From Bradyrhizobium sp. CB1717 (GTDB lineage: Bacteria > Pseudomonadota > Alphaproteobacteria > Rhizobiales > Xanthobacteraceae), in assembly GCF_029714325.1 (NCBI RefSeq), contig NZ_CP121666.1:5828001-5892000 (forward strand): a stretch of DNA of 64,000 nucleotides, in the 5' to 3' direction. Below the pieces are notes generated by a model. It made no database searches. It worked only from the letters and a program-made list of their open reading frames with translations, and was not told the origin of the DNA. Positions 17,621 through 25,034 of this stretch are shown piece after piece; positions within the stretch are counted from its first letter, which is position 1; the number at the start of each line of letters is the position of its first letter. Both the position numbers and the translations under genes were made by a program.

Positions 17621-18241
17621 ATGTCATTCGAACAGAAACTCCACGAAGCAATGCGCTCGGCAAGCGAACACGTGTCCGTGCGCAAAGCTACCAATCTCGG
17701 CAAGCAGGCGCTCCTCGATCGCATCGACGTTCTCGATGCGAATAAAACCATCAATCTGAACAACGAGCTTTCGGGCGACGTGAAAGCCGCAGCCAAGCGG
17801 CACGAACTATCCAAGCATCTCGAAAAGTCACGCGCGCTCGACGACGCGATCAAGGCAGCCGAGCAGGACATTGTGCGGTCTCTTCCGCTGATCGAGCAGC
17901 CGGCGACGGCTGGCGCGGCACAGATCGATTTCGAGCTGCGTTCGAACTTCCAGCGACTGCCCGAAGCGCAGCAGCAAGCACTTCTGAAAAACTCGGAGGC
18001 AACGCGGATGGCGCTGGCTCGCGCGCCTCGCGAATTGACTTCCCTCGGCGAGTTGCAGCACGCGCGGCTCACTGACGAAGTGCGCCGTTCGCTCTATCCC
18101 GCGGCCATGGCCAAGGTCGACGCCGATCGCTCTGCGTTGGACGCTGCGAAGCAGTGTCGCGATATGCACAGGCAGACCGCGCGCAGCACGTTCGGCACGC
18201 CGATCGAAACGCACGCGACCGTGATCACGCCGGCCGCTTAA
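17621..18241 (+). CDS. Hypothetical protein (206 aa), helical
   Basis: Unknown protein starting MSFEQKLHEAMRSASEHVSV at 17621, after GGAAACGG. It is almost wholly alpha-helical and charged, with coiled-coil character in DVKAAAKRHELSKHLEKSRALDDAIKAAEQD and a second helical block (ELRSNFQRLPEAQQQALLKN). No catalytic motif or membrane segment is seen. A structural or nucleic-acid-accessory role in the element is possible but unsupported. It lies in the same run of genes as the 90-aa protein. Confidence 0.65.
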   Translation: MSFEQKLHEAMRSASEHVSVRKATNLGKQALLDRIDVLDANKTINLNNELSGDVKAAAKRHELSKHLEKSRALDDAIKAAEQDIVRSLPLIEQPATAGAAQIDFELRSNFQRLPEAQQQALLKNSEATRMALARAPRELTSLGELQHARLTDEVRRSLYPAAMAKVDADRSALDAAKQCRDMHRQTARSTFGTPIETHATVITPAA

Positions 18242-18360
18242 CGGGCTGCGGCGGCGTGATCCCCGACGTCGCCGATCGTGGCGCGAGCGGAAGTGCCCGC
18301 CATTCACTTTCCGCTCGCTGCCGCCCCTCATTCACACTCCCACAGAACGGAAATCAGAAA

Positions 18361-18564
18361 ATGAAAGTTGGACGCATCATCTCTTGGAATTCGGAACGCG
18401 GTTTCGGCTGGATTCGCAACAGCGAGGGCGGGCCGGATCTCTTCGCTCACATCTCGGAGTTTCCGCCGCAGATCGATCCCATCGTCGGAACGAACGTGCG
18501 CTTCGAGATCAAGTTCGACGATCGTCGCGGAAAATCGAAAGCCGTCGGCGTGTCGGTGATCTGA
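18361..18564 (+). CDS. Cold-shock-domain protein
   Basis: 67-aa single OB-fold nucleic-acid-binding protein. MKVGRIISWNSERGFGWIRN carries the RNP1-like surface (RGFGWI instead of KGFGFI), and DLFAHISEF is the RNP2-like strand (usual form VFVHFSA). The rest (GTNVRFEIKFDDRRGKSKAVGVSVI) completes the barrel. The ATG at 18361 follows GAAAT without a strong RBS. Csp proteins act as single-strand RNA/DNA chaperones; here it sits among replication genes of a mobile element. Confidence 0.85.
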   Translation: MKVGRIISWNSERGFGWIRNSEGGPDLFAHISEFPPQIDPIVGTNVRFEIKFDDRRGKSKAVGVSVI

Positions 18565-18565
18565 C

Positions 18566-18727
18566 GTGAGCAAGCCTCGCACAAAGCCGAAGCGGCGTTC
18601 GTGGATTGCTGCCGCGCTGGAATCGCCCCAGTACCGGTCGCGAGCCATTCCGGACAAGCGCGAGCAAGAGGAATTTCGCGCGTGGCGTTTTCCGGAAGAG
18701 GTAGAGGTCGATGATAAGCGAGAATGA
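18566..18727 (+). CDS. Small basic hypothetical protein (53 aa, GTG start)
   Basis: Starting at GTG 18566, two bases after the cold-shock stop, the frame reads SKPRTKPKRRSWIAAALE and runs to TGA at 18725. The N-terminus is strongly basic and the C-terminus acidic (RFPEEVEVDDKRE). It overlaps the next gene's start by 17 bp. No domain is recognised. It is short, so it could be a chance frame, but tight spacing on both sides supports it. Confidence 0.45.
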   Translation: MSKPRTKPKRRSWIAAALESPQYRSRAIPDKREQEEFRAWRFPEEVEVDDKRE

Positions 18728-18956
18728 ACTTAACGCCGCGATCGCACACGCGGCCGAGCTGCTCGAAAGGCATTGCGCCGAATATCGCGCGGAAGTGCTG
18801 CACAGTCCTGGCGCCTGGCACCGGCGCGCGAAAGAGTTGGCGGAAAACCTTAGCTTTTTGTGCTTCTGCCGCGATTATCGCCTGCCGCCGCCCCGGCAGT
18901 TGCCGCCCGAGTCGAACCCGAAATTTCCCCCGCCGCCGCCGAAGTTTCGGAGATGA
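18711..18956 (+). CDS. Hypothetical protein (81 aa)
   Basis: MISENELNAAIAHAAELLERHCAEYRAEVLH forms a helical N-terminus; the C-terminus is proline-rich (RLPPPRQLPPESNP, then PPPPPKF). GGAAGAGG lies ahead of the ATG. Function unknown. It is followed 4 bp later by the 85-aa gene. The frame is reasonable but no relative is recognised. Confidence 0.6.
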   Translation: MISENELNAAIAHAAELLERHCAEYRAEVLHSPGAWHRRAKELAENLSFLCFCRDYRLPPPRQLPPESNPKFPPPPPKFRR

Positions 18957-18960
18957 AAAG

Positions 18961-19218
18961 ATGAGAATCGTCCAAGTCTACACGGGTGATCACTACAACG
19001 ATCTGCGATTTGACGTCGAGATTGCCAATGTCGTGTTCAAGCGACTGGCCCTGTACTCGACACCGGAAGGCAAACTAACCGTTCGAATTGATCACGGTCG
19101 CGCAGCGCAGTGGATCGGTGATCCGGACATCAATGCGTTGATAGCCGCGCAAGCGTTGGAAGCATGGCAACCGCGACTGAAAAGGCGGCAAGAAGACGAA
19201 CGCGCCAAGAGCGCCTGA
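18961..19218 (+). CDS. Hypothetical protein (85 aa)
   Basis: MRIVQVYTGDHYNDLRFDVEIANVVFKRLALYS begins a compact alpha-beta protein and a charged helical tail (PRLKRRQEDERAKSA) ends it. The ATG at 18961 is just after GATGAAAAG. No known domain is recognised. A hairpin follows its stop within 6 bp, so it is probably the last gene of the first transcription unit of the element. Confidence 0.6.
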   Translation: MRIVQVYTGDHYNDLRFDVEIANVVFKRLALYSTPEGKLTVRIDHGRAAQWIGDPDINALIAAQALEAWQPRLKRRQEDERAKSA

Positions 19219-19224
19219 AAAGAA

Positions 19225-19249
19225 AACCCCGCGTTGGCAGCGCGGGGTT
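19225..19249 (+). terminator. Terminator-like hairpin
   Basis: AACCCCGCG and CGCGGGGTT form a perfect 9-bp stem with a 7-base loop just after the 85-aa gene. A U-run is lacking (CTGTAACC follows), so it may weaken rather than stop transcription into the primase gene. Confidence 0.6.
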
Positions 19250-19290
19250 CTGTAACCTTGTGATCCGCAGCGTTGGAGGCTGCAAAATCA

Positions 19291-21450
19291 ATGACCGATC
19301 AATACCGTGAAAACGTTGCTGTGGCAACTAGCAATTTCGATCCCACCGCTATCCGCACCCATTTCTCGCATCTGCACCACGCCGCAGCCCGCGCCAACGT
19401 CCCCAACGGTAAACTGTGCCTAGCGGTCTACGGTGAGGACCCGGACACTGGCGAGCGCGTCACCAGCGTGCAGCATTTCGCCATCGGTGACCATGAGGGC
19501 ATGGCTCAGGCCGCGATGCAATTCGATGGCATGCCGCATCACAACGTTTATGCGCCGCTCGTTGTCTTTAAGTCTGACGTCGAACCGGGCACGCGCGCCG
19601 AAAAGGATATCGCCGCGGTATTCGGCTTTGTCATCGATGGCGACTCGGACAAGGGCAGGGCCGCCCCGACATCACCGCTGCCGGCCGATTGCATCATCGA
19701 ATCGAGCAGCGGCAATTTGCAACACTTCCTATTCCTTGACCGACCGTTGCCGCCCGATGAGGCGAAAGCGTTCGGCAACGCCATCAAGCGCGCGACCGGC
19801 GCCGACGCCGCGAACGATATCGGACACGTGTGGCGCGTTCCCGGCGCGCTGAATTGGCCGAACGCGAGCAAGCTAAAGCGCGGTCGATCGCGCGAGCCCC
19901 AGCCCGTCACCGTCAAGCAGCCTTGGGACAAGTGGACAGGCGTTGCCGACCTGCGCGCCATCCTGGCACCGCATTGGGAAACGCCGCGCGAACGCGCCGC
20001 AGTTGCAACGCCGCGCGGAAAAGCCTGCCCCGATAACACGCGCCGCGCGCTGGATTGGATGATAGAGAACAACAAAATCACCAATGACGAGAGTTGGCGC
20101 AAAGCTGGCATGGCATTGCGTGACGAATTCGGTGACGATCCCGGATTGAGTCTTTTCAGCCGCATCTGTCACGGTCGGACCGTCGACAAATCGGCGTTCA
20201 ACCGTTGGTATTCGTACACTCCCGGTGACGGTATCGGAATCGGCACGCTGCGGCACATGGTCAATGAAGCCGGTTGCCCGCACACGATCCGGGATAAAAT
20301 CGACTGGACTCCTGCAATTGCCAACCTGCCCGCCGTGGTCGATGCAGCGCCGCGCTTCCTGTTCGAGACGCTGTCAGACCTCCGCCGCTTGCCGGTCGCG
20401 AAGTGGCTTGTGGACGGATGGATTCCCGAACAGGGAGTCGGGTTGTTCTATGGCGAATATGCCGGCGGAAAATCCTTCATCATTTTCGATTTGATTCTGC
20501 ATCTGGTTTACGGCCTGCCCGAGTGGCACGGCACGAAATTGCCCGGCCAACCGATCGACGTCCTGTATATCGCCAGGGAGGGCGCCAGCGGTTTCAGGGA
20601 ACGCGTTGACGCGTTCAAGGCGCATCACGGCATAACCGCTGATACCGATCGATTGATATTCATGCGGTCGCCCGCGAACCTTGGCGACGCCAGCCAGTTC
20701 GAGGATCTGAAAGCAGCCGTTGCCGGCGCCGGTCGCGCGTTCAAAATGGCCGTGGTCGACACGGTCGGCCGCGCGTTGCCGGGTGAGGATTTCAACGAGG
20801 GAAAATCCATCACTGGATTTATGGAGCGCCTGCAGCAATTGGGCGAGATCGGCGGAGGCGTCGCCGTTGGCGTCCATCATGTCAATAAATCTGGCGAGGC
20901 ATACGGTTCGGTCTATTTCGGCGCATCGTCCGATTTCATGTTCCTGGTCGAGCGCGACGGCGATCCGAAACGCGATCCGCTGCGCCGTGGTCGGATCAGT
21001 TGCGCAAAGATGAAAGACGGCCCGGACGGATGGTATCGCTTGGTCGAATATCAGAGCACCGGAAATAGCCTTGTCGTGGCTCGCCTGAATGAGGGGATCG
21101 CAGGGTTGGCTGGCGGCAAACCGAAAAAGCTGACCAACCACGACAAGCTGGCGCTGCAGGCGCTCGGCGAGGCGCTTAAGGCGGTAGGACAGTCGCGGTC
21201 GGAAATGGGTGGCGCGCGGTGCGTTACAATCAATGAATGGCTGGACGCCTGCTTCAAACACGGCGGAGTGTCACCCGACGCTGCCAAGCCGACGCGAGAT
21301 TTGCACAATCGGCAAGTGAACCTGATCGCCGAAGGCATCATCCTGGTCATTGACGGATTTGTCCGAATTATCGACCACGGGGCAGGAAAGGCTCCGCCGC
21401 CGGTGTCGAATATTCCGGCCGGTCAATTACCGCTCGTTCCGGTACGCTGA
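19291..21450 (+). CDS. Primase-helicase fusion (AEP-type primase, PriCT and RepA-like AAA domain)
   Basis: Replication protein of 719 aa. The ATG at 19291 follows GGAGG by 11 bases. N-terminal archaeo-eukaryotic-type primase: FVIDGDSDKG (metal-binding Asp pair), SSSGNLQHFLFL (sxH-like motif) and HVWRVPGALNWPN. Next a PriCT-2-like segment (DWMIENNKITNDESWRKAGMAL, GIGTLRHMVNEAG). Then a RecA/RepA-type ATPase with Walker A GEYAGGKSF (about 388-396), Walker B MAVVDTVGRAL (about 485), and a VGVHHVNKSG sensor. This is the pri-rep-type initiator found in phage satellites and some plasmids. A repeat array that could be its origin follows directly. Confidence 0.85.
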   Translation: MTDQYRENVAVATSNFDPTAIRTHFSHLHHAAARANVPNGKLCLAVYGEDPDTGERVTSVQHFAIGDHEGMAQAAMQFDGMPHHNVYAPLVVFKSDVEPGTRAEKDIAAVFGFVIDGDSDKGRAAPTSPLPADCIIESSSGNLQHFLFLDRPLPPDEAKAFGNAIKRATGADAANDIGHVWRVPGALNWPNASKLKRGRSREPQPVTVKQPWDKWTGVADLRAILAPHWETPRERAAVATPRGKACPDNTRRALDWMIENNKITNDESWRKAGMALRDEFGDDPGLSLFSRICHGRTVDKSAFNRWYSYTPGDGIGIGTLRHMVNEAGCPHTIRDKIDWTPAIANLPAVVDAAPRFLFETLSDLRRLPVAKWLVDGWIPEQGVGLFYGEYAGGKSFIIFDLILHLVYGLPEWHGTKLPGQPIDVLYIAREGASGFRERVDAFKAHHGITADTDRLIFMRSPANLGDASQFEDLKAAVAGAGRAFKMAVVDTVGRALPGEDFNEGKSITGFMERLQQLGEIGGGVAVGVHHVNKSGEAYGSVYFGASSDFMFLVERDGDPKRDPLRRGRISCAKMKDGPDGWYRLVEYQSTGNSLVVARLNEGIAGLAGGKPKKLTNHDKLALQALGEALKAVGQSRSEMGGARCVTINEWLDACFKHGGVSPDAAKPTRDLHNRQVNLIAEGIILVIDGFVRIIDHGAGKAPPPVSNIPAGQLPLVPVR

Positions 21451-21457
21451 AATGGTC

Positions 21458-21557
21458 GGACAAGGACAACAAGGACAACCCCTATGGGTGGTTGTCTTGT
21501 CTGTCCCTCGTGTCCCTGGACATTTGTCCGACATTTGTCCGACATTGTCCTTTGTCC
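21458..21557. repeat. TTGTCC/GGACAA repeat array, candidate replication origin
   Basis: Within 100 bp after the primase stop, GGACAA occurs at 21458, 21464 and 21473 and its complement TTGTCC at 21524, 21535, 21545 and 21552. GGACATTTGTCC at 21518-21529 is a perfect inverted repeat. An AT-rich stretch follows (21578-21640). Iteron-like clusters beside an initiator gene suggest an origin. Confidence 0.55.
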
Positions 21558-21711
21558 CCTGTGTGTGCGCCCTCGTTATGTTGACAATAAACATAAGCGA
21601 TTTCAATAGCTTAAACGAAAAATACTTGAGATCAAGTCGTGACGTATGGTCCGTCCCGTGCTCTGATGCACTGGTCGCAATCGAGCGGCACTTCAACAAA
21701 AGGTTGACAGT

Positions 21712-21882
21712 ATGAAAATGAAAAAGCCGGACATGGATTTTGTGACGCGGACGACGATGGCGCTCGCGACCGAGCTGGACGACCGCTCTGTGCTGCTTCC
21801 GGAGGAACGGGCGAAGGTGCAGGCAATCCTCGCTGAGCTTGGCGTTCGAACGCCTTATCCGCCGGTCGCGGACGATGCTTGA
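21712..21882 (+). CDS. Small hypothetical protein (56 aa)
   Basis: MKMKKPDMDFVTRTTMALATELDDRSVLLPEERAK continues to LAELGVRTPYPPVADDA. It is a lysine-starting, mostly helical acidic protein without a recognised domain. GTTGACA sits immediately upstream (21703-21709), at the place of an RBS, so the translation signal is weak. A second ATG lies two codons in. It stands between the repeat array and the terminase genes. Confidence 0.5.
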   Translation: MKMKKPDMDFVTRTTMALATELDDRSVLLPEERAKVQAILAELGVRTPYPPVADDA

Positions 21883-22042
21883 ATCGGGCGAACACAATCA
21901 TCAAAACATGCTGGGATTCGGCCCGGTTTGCGCGTCATTCCGGGCTGAACAACCGAATATCTATCTGTTAGTCTATAAAAAATACAAATAATATCAATAA
22001 GTTATATTGTCGTGTTGCGCCGGTGTTGCGTAAATCTGTTTT

Positions 22043-22792
22043 ATGCGATATGGTACAAAAATCCGCAACATTCTCACCCACATGCGCAGAAATCCCGACA
22101 TCCCCAAACTCAAGCCCGGCGCTGGCCGGTGTGGCGTATGCCTTTCGCCGCACGGGCGCGATGCGATCGACCTGGCCATTGTGTCCGGCCATTCCTACGC
22201 CAGCATCGCACAGCGCTTCGGCGTTCCGGCCAGGAGCGTTGCCGCCCATGCCAAGAACCACCTGACGCCGCAACAGCGCGCCGCTCTGCTCACGGCCGCA
22301 GCGGCCGATGACAGCGGCCTTGGATACGACAAGCTTGCCGACGTCGAGCGCGAGGGCGTCCTGGCGGCCGTCATCAAGCAGCGCGCTCGCCTGTTCATGC
22401 TGGCCGACCAGTGCCGTGACGGCGGCGACGTGACGGGCGCCATCGCGGCCGAAGCGGCGATCGGGCGCAACCTGACGCTCGGCGCCAAGATCATCGGCCG
22501 GTTTGCTGCCACCCAGATCAGCCATACGCATCAGCACGTGTTGCTGAGCGCTGACTACCTGTCGTTCCGGAAGCGCCTCCTGGCCGCACTGGCCACCATC
22601 CCCGCAGAGCACCGCCAGACCGTTGCGGCCGCGCTGCATGCGGGCGAAGCGGAAGCGGCCGCACAGATAGCCCCGCCGCAGCCGGCCGCCCCAGAGCCCA
22701 TAGAGGCGGAATTTGTGGAAGTGTCCGCCGAGCCTGAATTGCCCCCATGCCCGGTGCCATTGCCGCGCTGTCCGGTGCCGGCGCCCGCATGA
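22043..22792 (+). CDS. terS: Candidate terminase small subunit (HTH protein)
   Basis: 249-aa protein with a Cys-x2-Cys followed by HGRDAIDLAIVSGHSYASIAQRFGVPARSVAAHAKNHL, a clear helix-turn-helix region (about 30-75), then a helical middle and a Pro/Ala-rich, acidic C-terminus. Small terminases bind pac or cos DNA by such an HTH and hand it to the large subunit. Its stop overlaps the ATPase gene as ATGA, supporting the assignment. A start at the internal ATG 22082 is possible. The call rests on context more than on sequence. Confidence 0.6.
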   Translation: MRYGTKIRNILTHMRRNPDIPKLKPGAGRCGVCLSPHGRDAIDLAIVSGHSYASIAQRFGVPARSVAAHAKNHLTPQQRAALLTAAAADDSGLGYDKLADVEREGVLAAVIKQRARLFMLADQCRDGGDVTGAIAAEAAIGRNLTLGAKIIGRFAATQISHTHQHVLLSADYLSFRKRLLAALATIPAEHRQTVAAALHAGEAEAAAQIAPPQPAAPEPIEAEFVEVSAEPELPPCPVPLPRCPVPAPA

Positions 22793-23577
22793 GCATCGCA
22801 CTGGACATCGCTCGCCTGGTCGACCCGAGCCTTTTCGCCTTGGACTGCGGCCTGATCGCTGAGGGGTGGCAGTCGGCATGGCTACGGAAGCGCCCGCGGA
22901 AGGTTGCCGCGTCCTGTAGCCGGCAGTCAGGAAAGAGCACCACGGCCGCCCTGATCGGCCTGCAAACCGCCGTCTCGATCCCGGGCAGCCTTTCCGTCAT
23001 AGGCGGCCCAGCACAACGTCAGAGTTCGGAGTTTGTGCGAGCCATAAAAGGGCTGCACGACCGGCTGTCCCGCACCGACCCGAACACGCCGTGCCTGGTC
23101 GGCGACTCCGTGACTCGGATTGAGCTCGAAAATAAATCCCGCGTGATCGCCCTTCCAAGTGACCCCGCCACGGTAAGGGGTCTTTCGGCCGTGGCCTGCC
23201 TGGTCCTCGACGAAGTTGGATTTATCCCTGATGCCGGCGACATCCTGACCGCGCTGGCCCCGATGCAGGCCGGCGTCGAGAACCCACAAACGATCCTTCT
23301 CAGCACACCGAACGGCGACAAGAATTTTTGGCACGACCTTTGGCACAACGGTGACCCGTCCTGGCATCGCATCGAAGTGCCGTGGTGGAAATCGAAACGG
23401 CTCAGTGCCGACCCGCAGTTTATCGAGGATCAGCGCCAATTGCTGGGCCAGCGGAAATTTAGCCAAGAATTCGAGTTGGCCTGGCTGCCGTCCGAAGACG
23501 CCGCCTTTGATGTAGCCGGCATTGACGCAATGTTCGACAACGACCTGAAAGGACTCAACCTGCTATGCCCACGCTAG
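22789..23577 (+). CDS. terL: Terminase large subunit, ATPase part
   Basis: Packaging-motor ATPase of 262 aa. The ATG at 22789 overlaps the previous stop as ATGA, so the coupled start is preferred to an upstream in-frame one. Walker A is SCSRQSGKSTTAA (about 42-54), Walker B ACLVLDEVGFI (about 135-145), and coupling motif III is TILLSTPNGDKN. The protein ends after FSQEFELAWLPSEDAAFDVAGI, where a full TerL would run on into the nuclease domain. That domain is the next gene, 13 bp overlapping, in the -1 frame. Confidence 0.85.
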   Translation: MSIALDIARLVDPSLFALDCGLIAEGWQSAWLRKRPRKVAASCSRQSGKSTTAALIGLQTAVSIPGSLSVIGGPAQRQSSEFVRAIKGLHDRLSRTDPNTPCLVGDSVTRIELENKSRVIALPSDPATVRGLSAVACLVLDEVGFIPDAGDILTALAPMQAGVENPQTILLSTPNGDKNFWHDLWHNGDPSWHRIEVPWWKSKRLSADPQFIEDQRQLLGQRKFSQEFELAWLPSEDAAFDVAGIDAMFDNDLKGLNLLCPR

Positions 23578-23750
23578 CCGAGATGATCGAAGCGTCGAAA
23601 GATCGAGAAACGAATGACGCACGTCTACCGGGTGATATTCGAGCCCGTCAAATCAATATGCCCACGCTAGCCGAGATGATCGAAGCGTCGAAGCAACGCA
23701 AAGAGAGCGAATCCCGTCTACCGGGCGACATCCCCGCCCGTGAAATCGAT
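23565..23750 (+). repeat. Tandem 93-bp duplication at the nuclease start
   Basis: Two in-frame copies of a 93-bp unit, 23565-23657 and 23658-23750. The first 35 bases are identical, and 22 of 31 encoded residues match, including MPTLAEMIEASK and RLPGDI. Each copy carries its own ATG. Confidence 0.9.
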
Positions 23751-24386
23751 CGCTGGGTGCTGTCGGTTGACTTGGGGAAGCTCTCGGACAACAGCGCGGC
23801 CAGCCTCATCAACCATGTTGTGACCGGCACGGGCCAATGGCTGGACGATGTCAAAAAGCAACGCTCGCGCGAGAAAGAGCTGATCGTCTATCGCGTTCTC
23901 GACCTCTACAAGATCCCGCTGAAAACACCTTATGCCACCGTCGCCCGCGAGACGCGGGAAGCGCTCAAGCGGATTGAAAATACGCTTGGCGTTAAGCCCC
24001 GCGTGGTGGTCGACTCAACCGGCGTCGGAAATGCCGCCTTAGAATTCTTCGACGCCGAGATGCTCTACCCGCACCGGATCACCATCACGGGCGGAAACGA
24101 ACTCATCAAGACCGACGGCCGGTCGTGGTCGGTGCCGAAAACGTTGCTGGTCGAGCACTACGAAGCACTGGTCGACGCCCGACAAGTTCATGTGATCGGC
24201 GACACCGACGCAGCGAAAGCGTTCCGCGATGAGGTCAAGAATTTCGAGCGGCAATTGACGTCGACCGGCCGGCCCACCTGGAACGCGGCGCAATCGCACC
24301 ATGACGATTTGCTACTCTCGGTGATGCAGGGCTGCTTCTACGTGGCGAACCAGCGCAGCTCGGAAAGCTGGGAATTGCGGATTTGA
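23565..24386 (+). CDS. Terminase large subunit, nuclease part
   Basis: RNase H-fold DNA-cutting half of a terminase (273 aa). Predicted metal ligands: Asp in RWVLSVDLG (about 69), Asp in RVVVDSTGVGN (about 149) and the Asp pair in SHHDDLLLSVMQG (about 246-247). AAAGGA 11 bases upstream could serve as RBS. The first 62 residues are two copies of a 31-residue unit starting MPTLAEMIEASK, and either Met could start translation. Whether it works together with the ATPase polypeptide or is a decayed half is not known. Confidence 0.82.
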   Translation: MPTLAEMIEASKDRETNDARLPGDIRARQINMPTLAEMIEASKQRKESESRLPGDIPAREIDRWVLSVDLGKLSDNSAASLINHVVTGTGQWLDDVKKQRSREKELIVYRVLDLYKIPLKTPYATVARETREALKRIENTLGVKPRVVVDSTGVGNAALEFFDAEMLYPHRITITGGNELIKTDGRSWSVPKTLLVEHYEALVDARQVHVIGDTDAAKAFRDEVKNFERQLTSTGRPTWNAAQSHHDDLLLSVMQGCFYVANQRSSESWELRI

Positions 24387-24388
24387 TA

Positions 24389-24697
24389 TCAGGCGACTTC
24401 GAGGCGCCTGATGTGTGAAACGTCTACCTCTCTAGCTGCATGCCATGCATCGTAGGCCGCTTGCATGCGCAGCCAAGACTCGGCGCTGCCGCCGAATAGG
24501 GCCGCAACCCTGACCGCAACCGAAGCAGAAAGCGGCTTGTTTCCGGCAAGAATGTCATGCAGATGCTGACGAGAAATACCGAGCCGGTCTGCGACCTGCG
24601 TCTTAGACACCCGTACGTCGGCGAGGATATCATCGATCGCCGCGCCAGGATGAGAAGGCGCGCGGTTCCTGTCTCGGATCGCCTTATACTCGGTCAT
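24389..24697 (-). CDS. higA: HigA-family antitoxin / HTH repressor
   Basis: 102-aa XRE-type protein. The helix-turn-helix is VSKTQVADRLGISRQHLHDILAGNKPLS (about 30-58), after the HigA/VapI-type lead HPGAAIDDILAD, with the family end VRVAALFGGSAESWLRMQAAYD. Such antitoxins bind the toxin and repress their own operon. It follows the toxin gene by 11 bp, the usual higBA order. It ends 2 bp from the convergent nuclease gene and is the last gene before attR together with higB. Confidence 0.9.
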   Translation of the reverse strand: MTEYKAIRDRNRAPSHPGAAIDDILADVRVSKTQVADRLGISRQHLHDILAGNKPLSASVAVRVAALFGGSAESWLRMQAAYDAWHAAREVDVSHIRRLEVA

Positions 24698-24708
24698 GGC
24701 TGCACCTC

Positions 24709-24984
24709 TCAGTGATATTGTTCAAAGTCGACGCGGTAGGCGTCGGTTCCCTCGAATTCGAACGTAAGGCACCAAGGACCATTGACGTGCACCGAATAGC
24801 GTCTTGGCAACCCACGCAGCGGATGGAAATCATACCCGGGTCGGTCCATATCCTGCGGCGTCGTCGCGCTGTCGAGCACGTCGAGCCGAACGAGGATGCG
24901 CTTGTGCATCTTGGCATCGATCTTGGCCGCCGTTCCCTTTTCGAAGAGTTCGGCAAGAGCCTTATGTTTGAAGCTCTTGATCAT
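24709..24984 (-). CDS. higB: HigB-like RelE-family toxin, Arg to Cys at the likely active site
   Basis: 91-aa toxin of the HigB/RelE fold: IKSFKHKALAELFEKG, HPLRGLPRRYSVHVNGPW, FEFEGTDAYRVDFEQYH. Relatives read NGNWRITFxF at the fourth strand, where the Arg takes part in ribosome-dependent mRNA cutting. Here the codon at 24769-24771 (minus strand) is TGC, giving Cys72 (NGPWCLTF); one C-to-T change from CGC would explain it. The toxin may be weak or inactive. Two palindromes lie upstream. Confidence 0.85.
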   Translation of the reverse strand: MIKSFKHKALAELFEKGTAAKIDAKMHKRILVRLDVLDSATTPQDMDRPGYDFHPLRGLPRRYSVHVNGPWCLTFEFEGTDAYRVDFEQYH

Positions 24985-24994
24985 TCCGACAGCA

Positions 24995-25034
24995 TGTAAG
25001 CAAAAAGCTTACAGCGCGTCAACAATTAGTTGAC
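24995..25034 (-). promoter_or_regulatory. Two perfect inverted repeats upstream of higB
   Basis: TGTAAGC-AAAAA-GCTTACA (24995-25013) and GTCAAC-AATTA-GTTGAC (25018-25034) are perfect inverted repeats with 5-base spacers, starting 11 bp upstream of the higB ATG. They are natural candidates for HigA operators. GTTGACA also recurs elsewhere in the element. Confidence 0.65.

Noticed and set aside
21350..21711. Open frame overlapping the primase end and the repeat array
   Set aside because: No RBS, no protein-like composition, and it runs through the TTGTCC repeats.
22789..24386. Programmed frameshift joining the terminase halves
   Set aside because: No convincing slippery heptamer was seen at the overlap and the second gene has its own ATG and possible RBS; not excluded, only unsupported.
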